This document shows positions 44,097 to 53,165 of a stretch of DNA of 64,000 nucleotides, one piece after another (within the stretch, counting starts at the first letter, position 1; each line of letters opens with the position of its first letter). The position numbers were made by a program, and so were the translations under genes. The DNA lies in assembly GCF_000332335.1 (NCBI RefSeq), contig NZ_KB235948.1, positions 5,209,302 to 5,273,301 of the forward strand. The letters run 5' to 3'. A model generated the notes under the pieces. The model searched no databases. It was given only the letters and a program-made list of their open reading frames with translations, and had not been told where the DNA came from. The DNA comes from Kamptonema formosum PCC 10802 (GTDB taxonomy: Bacteria > Cyanobacteriota > Cyanobacteriia > Cyanobacteriales > Oscillatoriaceae).

Positions 44097-44147
44097 GATA
44101 TCGGACAGGCGATATCCACCGGCAAACCCGTCCCCAGCACTGATTAA
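44097..44147 (+). pseudogene. C-terminal remnant of a glycosyltransferase gene
   Basis: Seventeen codons read DIGQAISTGKPVPSTD then TAA. They align with the end of the glycosyltransferase at 39756-41051 (DIIEQAISTGKPVLRTNE), sharing a 20-bp identical stretch, CAGGCGATATCCACCGGCAA, with 40992-41011. No upstream GT body exists here. Confidence 0.55.
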
Positions 44148-44593
44148 TCTCGCTCGCACTCCCGTTTCGTGACCTCGTGCCGGTAGCGAAACATCTCCTC
44201 CAGACGCGACAGCACCCACATGCTGAGAAAAAGCTCAACCAGCCACCCACCGGGTAAGGCAAAATCGATGGCATCCGTCAGCTTCGTGCTGCCATTTTCC
44301 TCAGCAAATAAATGCCGGTGCGTCCAGCTGGCCATTGGCCCTTCCACCTGTTCGTCAGCAAACAGCCGGTTTTTTTCGCAGGCGGTGTGACGCGCCACCC
44401 AGCGCACGGGAAATGGCCCCAACCACAGGCGAAATTCCGAAATCGCCCCCACCTCAAGCCCCCCCTCGCGGCGCACGATTTGCACCGGCTGCCAGGGTGG
44501 GGTGAGAATTTTTAGAATGTCCGGTCTTTCGTGGAAATTCCAGACGGCTCCCACCGGCGCATTAATTAATACAGAACGTTTAAAGTGCAGCAT
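44144..44593 (-). CDS. SRPBCC-fold (START-like) protein
   Basis: A 149-residue helix-grip protein of the polyketide cyclase/dehydrase superfamily. It begins LHFKRSVLINAPVGAVWNFHERPDILKILTPPWQPVQ, the typical first strand and helix, then WVARHTACEKNRLFADEQVEGPMASWTHRHLF and KLTDAIDFALPGGWLVELFL. It makes a hydrophobic pocket for a small ligand; the ligand is unknown. The C-terminus is Arg/Glu-rich. The ATG at 44593 begins MLHFKRSV. It faces the acyltransferase gene tail to tail and may belong to the same gene neighbourhood. Confidence 0.85.
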   Translation of the reverse strand: MLHFKRSVLINAPVGAVWNFHERPDILKILTPPWQPVQIVRREGGLEVGAISEFRLWLGPFPVRWVARHTACEKNRLFADEQVEGPMASWTHRHLFAEENGSTKLTDAIDFALPGGWLVELFLSMWVLSRLEEMFRYRHEVTKRECERD

Positions 44594-44696
44594 CCCGATT
44601 TTAGATTTTCACCAGCCAATTTAACGAAGCGGCAGCCGACTGTATTTGCCAGCCCACCACTCCCTGGGAACGATCCTTAAACGCACCCCACTTCTG

Positions 44697-44722
44697 TAGA
44701 GCCCCGACATGTCGGGGCTCTA
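44697..44722. terminator. 26-bp perfect palindrome, possible terminator
   Basis: TAGAGCCCCGACA/TGTCGGGGCTCTA downstream of the secreted-protein gene that ends at 44746 (minus strand). No U-tract on either side (AGCCTTTTCC follows on the plus strand), so it could also be a repeat hairpin. Confidence 0.5.
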
Positions 44723-44745
44723 AGCCTTTTCCAAATCATTTAAAC

Positions 44746-45252
44746 TTACTCTTTTCCCGATTGCAGCACCTCTTCCCTGCCGATGACCTCGCCATTCTGA
44801 GTGACCACTAGCTCTTCGGAATTGATAGTGTATGTCACATCCCCGTTCCTCGCAGCAAAAGTGACACCGTCATAAGCTTCGATCGGCAAAGTCACGTTGC
44901 TCTTCGTCTCATTTCCCTTTTCCATCCCGACGTAAGTACGCATTCCCGTCTCATTACTTTCGCAAATATATATCTTGTAGTTTTTTGTCTCGAACCACCG
45001 GATCGCTCCTGAACGATATCCGCAAATCGCGTCAGCCAGCAACACCGGCCTGCTACTCGGTGAAATCCCCGACATAGCCGGCTCTAAATTGCCCGTTCCT
45101 GCCGCCTCCTGGAAAGCCGCCGCACCATCGGCAGCGCCCCCCGTCACTCCAACTGCCTTTACCGCAGGGGCGAACAGCAAACACGCCCCCGCACTCAACA
45201 GGGCCAGCTTCATGGCCCGCATGCAATTCATTTCCGGTTTTGCCGGTGCCAT
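44746..45252 (-). CDS. Secreted protein of unknown function
   Basis: A 168-residue protein with a signal peptide (MKLALLSAGACLLFAPAVKA, cleavage near AVKA-VGV). The mature part has two Cys-containing segments (AICGYRSGAIRWFETKNYKIYICESNETG) and a repeated beta-rich pattern (TLPIEAYDGVTFAARNGDVTYTINSEELVVTQNGEVI). ATG at 45252 has AAGG about 11 bp upstream; later Mets at residues 8, 11 and 14 are alternatives. An in-frame TTG at 45330 is unlikely. I do not recognise the family. Confidence 0.65.
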   Translation of the reverse strand: MAPAKPEMNCMRAMKLALLSAGACLLFAPAVKAVGVTGGAADGAAAFQEAAGTGNLEPAMSGISPSSRPVLLADAICGYRSGAIRWFETKNYKIYICESNETGMRTYVGMEKGNETKSNVTLPIEAYDGVTFAARNGDVTYTINSEELVVTQNGEVIGREEVLQSGKE

Positions 45253-45512
45253 ACTTTTATCTGCCTTTAGCTCAGTGGTGCTGTTCCGCAGAAATGAGGG
45301 AGCAACGCCCTCAACTCTTTGAGATATCAATTTACACCCTCGGCCAGCTATTTCTCTCCGGCCTTAACTATTTCTTAATTATTGGGTGCCGGCGGCGGCT
45401 CAGTCAAGCCAGGATCGAGGGTAGAATCCAGTGACTCTCCCCCGCTCACCCTCGCCCAATCTGGCGTATTCCATAGCAGCCCGTTTGCCAGCGCCGAAGC
45501 GCCGGCGCGATC

Positions 45513-47129
45513 TTACTGGGGAAAAAGAGCCGCCGCTGCAGCTAGGTGCTTTTGCAGGGTAGCGGCAGGCAGGGGTCCGAGCAAGTGGCTCCAGGGCAAA
45601 ACTTGCTCTAAAGACCAGTGGTCGCGGACGTAAAAATCCATCTCGGGCAGCTTGCCGCGCAGCTCTTTGAAAGCCCGCCGGTAACTGCCGAGAGAGTCGC
45701 CGTAGTGCCGCACTAATTCTAACAGGTGAGACAGCCGCCGGTCGCCCCTGGAAAGTAATGCCTGAATCACTGACCAGTTGTAACTTTCGGGGCGAAAATC
45801 AGCCCCCTCGCGCCGCAATTGCTTTTCCAGGAACTTCAGCCGCTTTTCCGCCTCTCCGCTCACCCCAAACCACTGAAACGGCGTGTGAGCTTTCGGCACA
45901 AACGTGCTGCAGCCCAGCGTCAAGCGCAATCCCGGCGCGGCTTTTTTAATGTCTCGCACCATCGCCACTGTTTGCTCTATATCTGCCGGCTCCTCCCCGG
46001 GCAGGCCCACCATTCCGTAGAGCTTCAGCCCGCTCAAACCGCCGGCTTTGGCATTAACAGCAGCTTGGATAATCTCATCATTTTTGAGTTTTTTGTTGAT
46101 GATTTCCCGCAGTCTTTCGGAACCGCTCTCCACCGCAATCGTCAGCGAGCGGGTATCTCGATTAGCCAGAATTTGCGCTAACTTCTCGGTGACGGTATTT
46201 GTCCGCACCGACGCTATACTCAGCCGCACGCTGTCATACTTTGGCTGGCTCAAATAATCCAGCAGCGTGTCAAATTCTGGGTGCTGGGTGACAGACGCGC
46301 CCAGCAAACCCAGCCGGTCAGTGACTTGCAGCCCCCGCTCAATGGCGGGAATCAGGGAATCTCCCACACTCGCCGTTCTAAACGGCAGGGTTAGATAGCT
46401 CGCCAAACAGAACCGGCACATTTCCGGACAGCTGCGCACCACTTCCACCATATAGATGTTTTCCCACGCCGCTTTTTCTGTCACCACCGTTGAAGCCGAG
46501 AGAATATTGCCCCGGTAAGTTTGCTTTTGCACCTGCGCCGGAATTTCGGGGAATGCCGGCGCTATCGATTTTATAGCCCCATCCGGGCTGTGATACTGTA
46601 CCTCATAAAGGGTGGGAACATAAACTCCCGGCACTTGTGCGAGATGCCGCAGCTGAATTGACCTTTCAGCGTTGCGGACTTCCTTGTAAGCTTCGATGAA
46701 ATCTCCCAGCAGGGTTTCCCCATCTCCGAGCAAAATAACATCAAAGAAATCTGCGAAAGGTTCTGGGTTGGCCGTCAAAACCGGCCCCCCACCGAATACA
46801 ATCGGATTGCTTTCAGTCCGATTCGCCGCCCGAATCGGAATTTCTAGGAATTCCAGCAGGCTGAGGATATTGACATAATCAAGCTCCCATGATATTGAAA
46901 ATCCCACTAATTCTGGAGATGCCGGCAGTGGCTCGCGGGTGTCTGCAAACAGCCGGCTAACCCGCACGTCGGGGCGCATGGCTAAAGTCGCCCACACCAC
47001 TTGATAGCCGAGGCTGGTTATGCCAACGCTGTACTCGTTGGGAAAGGCAAAAATAGTGGGCACCGCACCGCCATCCGGGGTTGCCGGTGTGAAGAGGAGT
47101 CGCTCCGCAGAAAATACGTCAGCCGTCAC
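45513..47129 (-). CDS. B12-binding-type radical SAM protein
   Basis: A 538-residue radical SAM enzyme. The N-terminal region (about 20-160) resembles the B12-binding-like domain of the YgiQ/TIGR-type cyanobacterial family (IFAFPNEYSVGITSLGYQVVWATL, FGGGPVLTANPEPFADFFDVILLGDGE). The cluster motif is CPEMCRFC (CX3CX2C) near residue 235, followed by a TIM-barrel with SIASVRTNTVTEKL and IAVESGSERLREIINKK and a C-terminal GDRRLSHLLEL segment. Substrate unknown; methylthio- or methyltransferase activity is a guess. ATG at 47129. No operon partner. Confidence 0.88.
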   Translation of the reverse strand: MTADVFSAERLLFTPATPDGGAVPTIFAFPNEYSVGITSLGYQVVWATLAMRPDVRVSRLFADTREPLPASPELVGFSISWELDYVNILSLLEFLEIPIRAANRTESNPIVFGGGPVLTANPEPFADFFDVILLGDGETLLGDFIEAYKEVRNAERSIQLRHLAQVPGVYVPTLYEVQYHSPDGAIKSIAPAFPEIPAQVQKQTYRGNILSASTVVTEKAAWENIYMVEVVRSCPEMCRFCLASYLTLPFRTASVGDSLIPAIERGLQVTDRLGLLGASVTQHPEFDTLLDYLSQPKYDSVRLSIASVRTNTVTEKLAQILANRDTRSLTIAVESGSERLREIINKKLKNDEIIQAAVNAKAGGLSGLKLYGMVGLPGEEPADIEQTVAMVRDIKKAAPGLRLTLGCSTFVPKAHTPFQWFGVSGEAEKRLKFLEKQLRREGADFRPESYNWSVIQALLSRGDRRLSHLLELVRHYGDSLGSYRRAFKELRGKLPEMDFYVRDHWSLEQVLPWSHLLGPLPAATLQKHLAAAAALFPQ

Positions 47130-48411
47130 AGATGAGTTAGAATTGCATGCTTTACACGTCTATCTGCCATTTTATCTTTTTTCCAGGCACCGGCAAGGGG
47201 TGCCCCTCCTTTCACCGCTCCCAGCCTGAGACTGGAAACGGCAAATCTACAGGCTCTCCCCCTCTCAATTTGGGCGGCGCAAGACGATCGCCCTGTCTCA
47301 AGTTATTGCCGTCAATACGTCTGGCGGGGGATAATCCAGCCTCTGTTTTTTGGGGAGGGGCAGCAGCGCTGGCTTATTTATATTGGATTTATAGCCATAA
47401 AATTGTGAGATTCAGGAGCAAGGTGGGTTGGCTATACTTGCGGGAACAGACTTAATGAGAAGCCCGTACACCATCCACAAGAAGCTGCCCGTGCAGAAGA
47501 GTCCCGGCATTTATAAAGAGACATCTTTGGCTTTGCGGCTTTTCCAGTTTTTCATTCCTTGCCGCACCAAAGCTCCCGCTATTAGGGGGCAGCTGTCAGT
47601 CCTAAAATGTTAATATACTCCATCTGAATCGTTTGGATTTTCCCGGATTTTTAGGGCGATTATAACATATTTATAGGCTGGTATGGGGAGAAGTCGTTTG
47701 GCAAGAAATGACTTGCCGCTAGCGGGTAGTGGGGCCAGACAAAAGAGGCATCTGGAAGTAGAAGCAGCGCTTTTTCCGCTTCACTTCCCTCCTGTTTCAG
47801 TTGTTTGGCACTGGTATTTAGGGCTGGGAAAACGTTTCTCCCGCCTTTGATGTTTTTTATTTGAGCTGGTAGAGGCTTTGATTTCCGGTCGGTCGCTGAC
47901 GCCAGCAGCTAGCTAGCGGTAAATTTTACTACTATACTGTAAGGGGCAAAAGCGGCACCGGCAGTCCGGGATCGGGCTCCAGACCTTGTGGGGACGCGAC
48001 ATGTCCCGTCTCCATTCCACACCTGCCAGCACCGGCACCCGATGTCCCCACGGCGTGATGGCCCCAGGCTCACGATCGCCCGCACCCCCACCCCAGAAAC
48101 TGGGCGGCGGAAAGTCCCGAAAGGGCGTGGCGGAGTCAGGGGTGCCGGTGAGTGCGGGCACCCCTTGCGGTGGCCCACTGCGGTCGCGCCGGCATCCAAG
48201 CCCCCGAGTCGTTAAACGCCATCCATGTGAGGTATAGTTGCCAAATGGGGGTGCATCCTTTCGCTTTATCTGAGCAACAATTGATTGCGAGCGTCCAGCA
48301 ACGAGAGCAATTCCTACCGGCTCTCTCCAAACCGGCAGCCCATTCAGGTTCAGCCGGGGACAGACCAGCCCAACAGCCCAAATGCAGATTCACTCACGAA
48401 CGCGGAAATCT
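47130..48411. other. Gene-free 1.3-kb spacer
   Basis: Many short overlapping frames on both strands but none with a recognisable motif, Shine-Dalgarno or length. GC-rich palindromic segments (CGACATGTCCCG-type) at 47990-48060, and an imperfect hairpin at 47752-47787 (GGAAGTAGAAGC with CGCTTCACTTCC). No RNA gene recognised. Confidence 0.5.
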
Positions 48412-48738
48412 ATGAGTCCTGTTGTGAAAGTTCTTCAACCCTCTGGCCTTTTAGACGGTACGAAGGCCACTCAAGTGCGCGAAGAGATTAACGGTATTCT
48501 TAAGCAGGGAGCAGATATCGTATTAATCGATCTGAAGGATGTCACCTTCATTGACAGTTCTGGTTTAGGTGCTCTGGTGTCAGCACTCAAAGCCGTGCGT
48601 TCTGCCGGGAGCAAGCTGTTTATCTGCTCGATCAACGCTCAAGTCAAAATGCTGTTTGAGCTGACGAGTATGGATCGCGTATTTCAGATTTTTTCCAACC
48701 AAGATGAATTTAAAAAGAATGTCCTTTCAGCAAATTAA
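48412..48738 (+). CDS. STAS-domain anti-sigma factor antagonist (RsbV/SpoIIAA-like)
   Basis: A 108-residue single STAS domain. Conserved ligand/phosphorylation segment VTFIDSSGLGALVSALK holds the Ser pair (residues 49-50), one of which is expected to be phosphorylated by the kinase partner. Starts MSPVVKVLQPSGLLDG at 48412; an in-frame ATG 10 codons upstream would add an unrelated stretch. It switches an anti-sigma/HATPase partner between bound and free. The gene lies next to an RsbU-like phosphatase (48857-50029) and an RsbW-like kinase (50588-51079), so this is a partner-switching module. Confidence 0.9.
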   Translation: MSPVVKVLQPSGLLDGTKATQVREEINGILKQGADIVLIDLKDVTFIDSSGLGALVSALKAVRSAGSKLFICSINAQVKMLFELTSMDRVFQIFSNQDEFKKNVLSAN

Positions 48739-48856
48739 GGGACTTTGGGCTTGATTTAATTTAGAATTTTGAATAGGGAATTTTGAATTTATAATTTTAA
48801 ATCTACCCTCACAATTCCTCATTCAAATTCACCCCAAGGTCCCTTGAGTATAGCCG

Positions 48857-50029
48857 CTAACCGAAATTGATTTGCAGCAGGGAAAGATCGTCGTCAAACG
48901 AGTCTTTTGAGCTGACTTTCCGAATGGAATTTAACAGATGCTCCACATCGGCAGTCTCTGTCTGCCTGTAGTGCGCCGCCAGGTCGATGAAGGCATCCAT
49001 GCCCCACAGCGTGCCGTCAGGTTGGTTAATTTCGTAAACGCCATCACTAAAGACATATAGGGTGCTGGAGGTGTCAATATCGCAAGACTCGCATATATAT
49101 TCTGCTTCAGGGAACATGCCAATCGGCAAGCCCGGTGTTTTCAGCTTTTTCACCTCGGGGAAGGCTGGCGTTTTCCCGGAGAGCAACACTGCCGGTGGGT
49201 GGCCAGCGCTGGCATAAACCAGCCGCCGCTTGACTCGGTGATACACCCCATACCAGATTGTGAAGTATTTGTCAACGTAGGCAGACCGCTGGTGATTCAG
49301 CTGGAAATACTGATTCAGGGCATACAAAACTTCGTTGGGCTGAGAAAAATTGGTGTTGGGCAGCGAGCGCGAGCGCAGCAGGTTCAGCACCAAAACTGAG
49401 AGCAGCGCCGGTCCGACACCATGTCCCGCCACATCCAGCAGGTAAATGACCAAGCGATCTGGATCGAGCCAGTAGTAGTCAAAGCAATCGCCCCCCAGCT
49501 GTTTGGAGGGAATAAACTTCGCCTTGACACTCACCGGCTCTCCCTCAAAGGTCGATGGCAGCAGCGACTGCACGTAGTCCGCCGCATCAGCCAAGTCCGC
49601 CTCCAAAATTGTCTGTTTGCTTTGCAAATCTTGATTGAGCTTTTGCAAATCTTGATTTAGCTGGTGTATCCTCAGTCCCGCTCGCACCCGTGCGTTCAGC
49701 TCATTGATCTCAATTGGCTTCGAGAGAAATTCATCCGCGCCGGTATCCAGCCCTATCACCCGATCCTCGATTTCCCCCCGCGCCGTCAGCAGGATGAAAA
49801 ATGTCGCTGACAGCTCTGGATTCGCCTTCACCCACCGGCACACCTCAAGCCCATCCATCAGGGGCATCATCCAGTCACTGATAATTAAGGCCGGTCGCAA
49901 CCGCTGCGCCTGCTCAATCCCTTCTTGCCCATTTGTGGCCACTGTCACCTTATAACCCTGCTTTTGCAGCGCTTTCGTCAGCACCAGCCGAATCGTAGGG
50001 TCATCATCAATCACTAGAATTTGTGTCAT
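48857..50029 (-). CDS. Response regulator-PP2C phosphatase (RsbU/IcfG-like)
   Basis: A 390-residue protein. The N-terminal REC domain (1-125) has the phosphoacceptor Asp in LIISDWMMPLMDG, with DDD and K (LSKP) pocket residues. A coiled coil (QLNQDLQKLNQDLQSKQTIL) leads to a SpoIIE-type PP2C domain (about 155-390) with GGDCFDYY, DVAGHGVGPAL, FSDGVYE and DDLSLL metal-binding motifs. A two-component signal therefore controls dephosphorylation of a STAS protein, probably the one at 48412. ATG at 50029; a start 6 codons upstream is less likely. Convergent with the STAS gene. Confidence 0.93.
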   Translation of the reverse strand: MTQILVIDDDPTIRLVLTKALQKQGYKVTVATNGQEGIEQAQRLRPALIISDWMMPLMDGLEVCRWVKANPELSATFFILLTARGEIEDRVIGLDTGADEFLSKPIEINELNARVRAGLRIHQLNQDLQKLNQDLQSKQTILEADLADAADYVQSLLPSTFEGEPVSVKAKFIPSKQLGGDCFDYYWLDPDRLVIYLLDVAGHGVGPALLSVLVLNLLRSRSLPNTNFSQPNEVLYALNQYFQLNHQRSAYVDKYFTIWYGVYHRVKRRLVYASAGHPPAVLLSGKTPAFPEVKKLKTPGLPIGMFPEAEYICESCDIDTSSTLYVFSDGVYEINQPDGTLWGMDAFIDLAAHYRQTETADVEHLLNSIRKVSSKDSFDDDLSLLQINFG

Positions 50030-50587
50030 ATGGTAAAGCAACTGCAAGGGAGCCGCTTAAAAGTCGATAATAGCCTAAGATGCCAAAAATGAAAAGGAGT
50101 TTTACCAAGATAGAGTTTACAGAAAGTGCCTGCGCTTCAAAAAGCAGCGGCCACCCCGTCATATCACCTCCTCTCTCGCAGCTCTCGCCCCTGTGAAAAT
50201 GTTAAATTTTCTTACACAACGTTGCGCGTCATCCCAGTCACTCTTGCCCCTGCCGCCACCGGGCTCGGCTCTAGTCCACTGCGACGATTTGCTCTCACCA
50301 GAAACAATTGCGGTCGGCAGCCTCCCCTCTTTACTCTCAATAAATTACTCACCCTTTGATTGCGGTTTTTTTACATCGAGCCCTCGCCGGCGGGCCATTT
50401 ACAGGTTAGCACGAGCCCCCTCCTGCCGGCAGCCCCAGCCTCGGGCCAGCCAGTCGGCCCGACTGGAAACTGAACCCCCTCGCCCCCGCGCGCCCCGACC
50501 GGCACGAACGCGCAGGTGAGCCATTTATAGTTTAATAGAAGCCAGCGCCCCCGCATGCTTTTTGAGCGGTTTAGCTTGAATTTATTA
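50030..50587. other. Divergent spacer of the partner-switching genes
   Basis: Divergent promoters of the PP2C gene and the HATPase gene. Spurious frames only; no gene or repeat recognised apart from GC-rich short palindromes near 50390-50500. Confidence 0.5.
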
Positions 50588-51079
50588 ATGTCAACTCCCC
50601 CGAATGCTATGAGCGAACGCGAGGCCATGAAATTAAATGATTGCGGCAATTTGCCCTCCCTCCAAAAAGCGGACATTCAAGTCAAAACAGACATCAGCGC
50701 TCTCTCAAAAGTTCTAGCATGGTTCGACCAATTTAACCGCCCTCCAGTTCCCAAATACATTTGGATGCAGTGCCAGTTAGCCCTGGCGGAGGGATTTACG
50801 AACGCTGTCCGGCACGCCCACAAAGGGAAACCCCCTGAAGTGCCGGTCGATATCGAGGTAACAATTTTCCCTCAGCGATTAGAAATACGCATTTGGGATC
50901 GCGGACAGCCCTTTGATTTAGAGCAGCGCCTCAGAACTATGCCGGCCCAAGTGGATGCCGATGATGAGGGGGGGCGCGGTCTGAAACTCATGCGGCAAAT
51001 CGCAGATTGTCTGAATTACACGCACACTGATGGCCAGGGCAATTGCTTGCTGATTCTTAAAGAGTACCCCCACTTGTAA
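50588..51079 (+). CDS. HATPase anti-sigma factor/serine kinase (RsbW-like)
   Basis: About 163 residues; a GHKL-type ATPase. N-box ALAEGFTNAVRHAHK (catalytic Glu and Asn), G1 WDRGQPFDLEQ and G2 DDEGGRGLKLMRQIAD are complete. This is the small anti-sigma/anti-anti-sigma kinase family; it would phosphorylate a STAS protein and sequester a sigma factor or other target. The start is uncertain: in-frame ATGs at 50555, 50588, 50609 and 50627; the domain itself begins after about residue 25 of the longest reading. The last start has GAGG only 2 nt upstream. Confidence 0.88.
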   Translation: MSTPPNAMSEREAMKLNDCGNLPSLQKADIQVKTDISALSKVLAWFDQFNRPPVPKYIWMQCQLALAEGFTNAVRHAHKGKPPEVPVDIEVTIFPQRLEIRIWDRGQPFDLEQRLRTMPAQVDADDEGGRGLKLMRQIADCLNYTHTDGQGNCLLILKEYPHL

Positions 51080-51245
51080 CCGAGACGGAAGGGACCGCCA
51101 ACAAGCCAGAAGGTTAAAAACTTCTCCCCCGCCTCCCTTGCGCGCAAGCGCGTCCTGCGACCCGTCGCAAGACGCGATTCGGCGCATTCGCTCGATTCTC
51201 CCCTTTTTGCACCTCCCATACAATACTCATCATCCGGACTGGAGA

Positions 51246-51446
51246 TCACTCTCCAAACAGCCAGAAAAACACCAGCAATAAAACGGACAGACTTAGCCAT
51301 GTCGGCAGATCCAAAAAGTTAAGCGAGTCCAGCGGCAGGAAGACGAAAGCTTTAATCAGCAGCCAGCCGCCAAAAATCATAACCGTCAACATTATCAGAG
51401 GCTCGCTCACAACCCAAACCCAAACGCGGCGTTGAAACTGTATCAA
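51246..51446 (-). CDS. Small two-helix membrane protein
   Basis: A 66-residue protein with two hydrophobic segments (about 14-33 and 45-63), beginning MIQFQRRVWVWVVSEPLIML, ending VFFWLFGE. The composition and helix pattern look coding, but there is no family I recognise and the start lacks a good ribosome-binding site. Upstream spacer 51447-51588 separates it from a divergent secreted-protein gene. Confidence 0.45.
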   Translation of the reverse strand: MIQFQRRVWVWVVSEPLIMLTVMIFGGWLLIKAFVFLPLDSLNFLDLPTWLSLSVLLLVFFWLFGE

Positions 51447-51588
51447 GTGTCTGTGGCAGAAATAAAATTGTCACCCCCCCGCCATTGAACTCCTCATCGC
51501 TTGCTACCACTGAATTAGCACGCTCTGAATTCTCCCCTGAGAGGAGACAGAAAGTAAACGTCTGAGATATTTAGGAGATAGTGGGGGA

Positions 51589-52077
51589 ATGTTTAGAAGC
51601 ACCCTGCAGTGGTTCAAATACGGCTGTTTCCTGGCTGCGGTGACGGCACTGAGCAACCTGCCGGCTCTTGCAGAAAAGCCTATTTTTGGTAAAATCAGCC
51701 TCGCACCGGGCTTTCCACCCTCAGCAGCCGTTGTCACCGGCTACACCAGTGGCTCCACATCCCTGCCTGCCATTGTGGCTTCCAGGGATCGCCACGGCAA
51801 CCCCTGTTTGGGCTTTGCTGACAGCGCCCCCGATTTGGTTCTCGTCTTGGAGAAAGACTTCCCTCGCCTGAGAGTCCAAGTTGATAGCAAACGTAAAGAC
51901 ACAACCCTGGCCATCATGGGGCCCGGCGGAATTGTTCGCTGCGGCGACGATACCGGCAAGAATAAAGATGCCAGCATTGAAGACTCTGACTGGAAAGCCG
52001 GCGAGTACAGCGTCTGGGTTGGAGGCATTGAACCGGCCCCGAGCGTCGATTACAAGCTCTCCGTGGTGCAGCCGTAA
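51589..52077 (+). CDS. Secreted periplasmic protein
   Basis: A 162-residue protein with a signal peptide (FLAAVTALSNLPALA, cleavage near ALA-EKP). The mature part has a beta-sandwich-like pattern: DLVLVLEKDFPRLRVQVDSKRKDTTLAIMGPGGIVRCGDDTGKN followed by DWKAGEYSVWVGGIEPAPSVDYKLSVV, which recalls pre-peptidase C-terminal type domains of cyanobacterial proteins. No catalytic residues. ATG at 51589 has GGAG upstream. Function unknown. Confidence 0.8.
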   Translation: MFRSTLQWFKYGCFLAAVTALSNLPALAEKPIFGKISLAPGFPPSAAVVTGYTSGSTSLPAIVASRDRHGNPCLGFADSAPDLVLVLEKDFPRLRVQVDSKRKDTTLAIMGPGGIVRCGDDTGKNKDASIEDSDWKAGEYSVWVGGIEPAPSVDYKLSVVQP

Positions 52078-52235
52078 CCCAGCTAAACCCAGTGTAACAG
52101 TCACCCTTGTGACGCGCTCCAACTCCGGGCCGCTTTCCTTGAGGCGCTACAATACGGCAGATTGGCAGACAGGCACCGGCAGCAAGGACGGTAAAATAGT
52201 CACTACTGTGTTTTGCCACAACTGCGTATCCTCCC

Positions 52236-53027
52236 GTGCTCAATACTCTTGTTGCCGACTTCCGCATCATCTTCGATCGCGATCCAGCCGCTCGCAACTG
52301 GCTAGAGGTTCTGTTTTGCTACCCGGGGCTGCAGGCGCTGCTGTTCCACCGGATAGCCCACTGGCTGCACGTCCTGGGAATTCCCTTCATCCCCCGCCTG
52401 ATCTCCTACTTTTCTCGCTTCCTCACCGGCATCGAAATTCACCCCGGCGCGGCCATCGGCTTGGGCGTGTTTATTGACCACGGCATGGGCGTTGTCATCG
52501 GCGAAACCGCCATTGTCGGAGACTACGCCCTCATCTACCAGGGAGTCACCCTCGGCGGCACCGGCAAGGAAAGTGGCAAGCGTCACCCCACCCTCGGCGA
52601 AAACGTCGTCGTCGGTGCCGGTGCCAAGGTACTCGGCAATATCCAGATCGGCAACAACGTCCGCATCGGTGCCGGTTCCGTCGTCCTGCGCGATGTCCCT
52701 TCCGACTGCACCGTAGTCGGCATTCCCGGTCGGATTATACATCGCTCCGGCGTCCGCGTCAACCCCCTGGAACACGGCCAGCTGCCCGATTCCGAAGCCA
52801 CCGCCATCCGCGCCTTGCTCGACCGCATTGAGGCGCTCGAAGAACAAGTCCAAACCCTAAAGCGCCAGCCGGCTCTTGTGCCCGCTGTTGTCCCATTCGA
52901 CCGCCCCACCCCCAGCGCCCCGGCACTCTTGGATGCTTCCCCTATCCTGCCCCCCGCAGAGCTCGCCCCCAAGTGCCGCATCCGCGACAAGCAAATTCAG
53001 GAATTCTTGGATGGCGCAGGCATCTAG
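52236..53027 (+). CDS. cysE: Serine O-acetyltransferase
   Basis: A 263-residue acetyltransferase that forms O-acetylserine from serine and acetyl-CoA, the first step of cysteine synthesis. N-terminal helical part DFRIIFDRDPAARNWLEVLFCYPGLQALLFHRIAHWL and left-handed beta-helix hexapeptides (IEIHPGAAIGLGVFIDHGMGVVIGETAIVGD, VTLGGTGKESGKRHPTLGENVVVGAGAKVLG) carry the catalytic Asp/His and CoA-binding Gly residues. The C-terminal extension is Pro-rich and has a short coiled coil. Start is GTG at 52236, where homologues begin ML(N/R)TL. A conserved-family-sized protein; no operon partner. Confidence 0.95.
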   Translation: MLNTLVADFRIIFDRDPAARNWLEVLFCYPGLQALLFHRIAHWLHVLGIPFIPRLISYFSRFLTGIEIHPGAAIGLGVFIDHGMGVVIGETAIVGDYALIYQGVTLGGTGKESGKRHPTLGENVVVGAGAKVLGNIQIGNNVRIGAGSVVLRDVPSDCTVVGIPGRIIHRSGVRVNPLEHGQLPDSEATAIRALLDRIEALEEQVQTLKRQPALVPAVVPFDRPTPSAPALLDASPILPPAELAPKCRIRDKQIQEFLDGAGI

Positions 53028-53035
53028 CCGGTCAG

Positions 53036-53156
53036 GCACAGCGCATGGCGCATGGCGCATGGGGAAGATCTACGCGCTGCGCTGGCGCGCCCGCACCGAA
53101 CGGCCAGAAATTCGCTTTTGCCCAAGGCCCAATGCCCCATGCCCCATGCCCCGTTC
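53036..53156. repeat. Heptamer repeats flanking the cysE 3' end
   Basis: GCGCATG x3 at 53040-53060 and CCCCATG units at 53131-53152, in the spacer between two convergent genes. Confidence 0.8.
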
Positions 53157-53165
53157 CCAATCCCC

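Noticed and set aside
47147..47455. ORF of 102 codons in the gene-free spacer
   Set aside because: No recognisable motif or ribosome-binding site, and it includes repeat-like sequence; antisense frames look similar.
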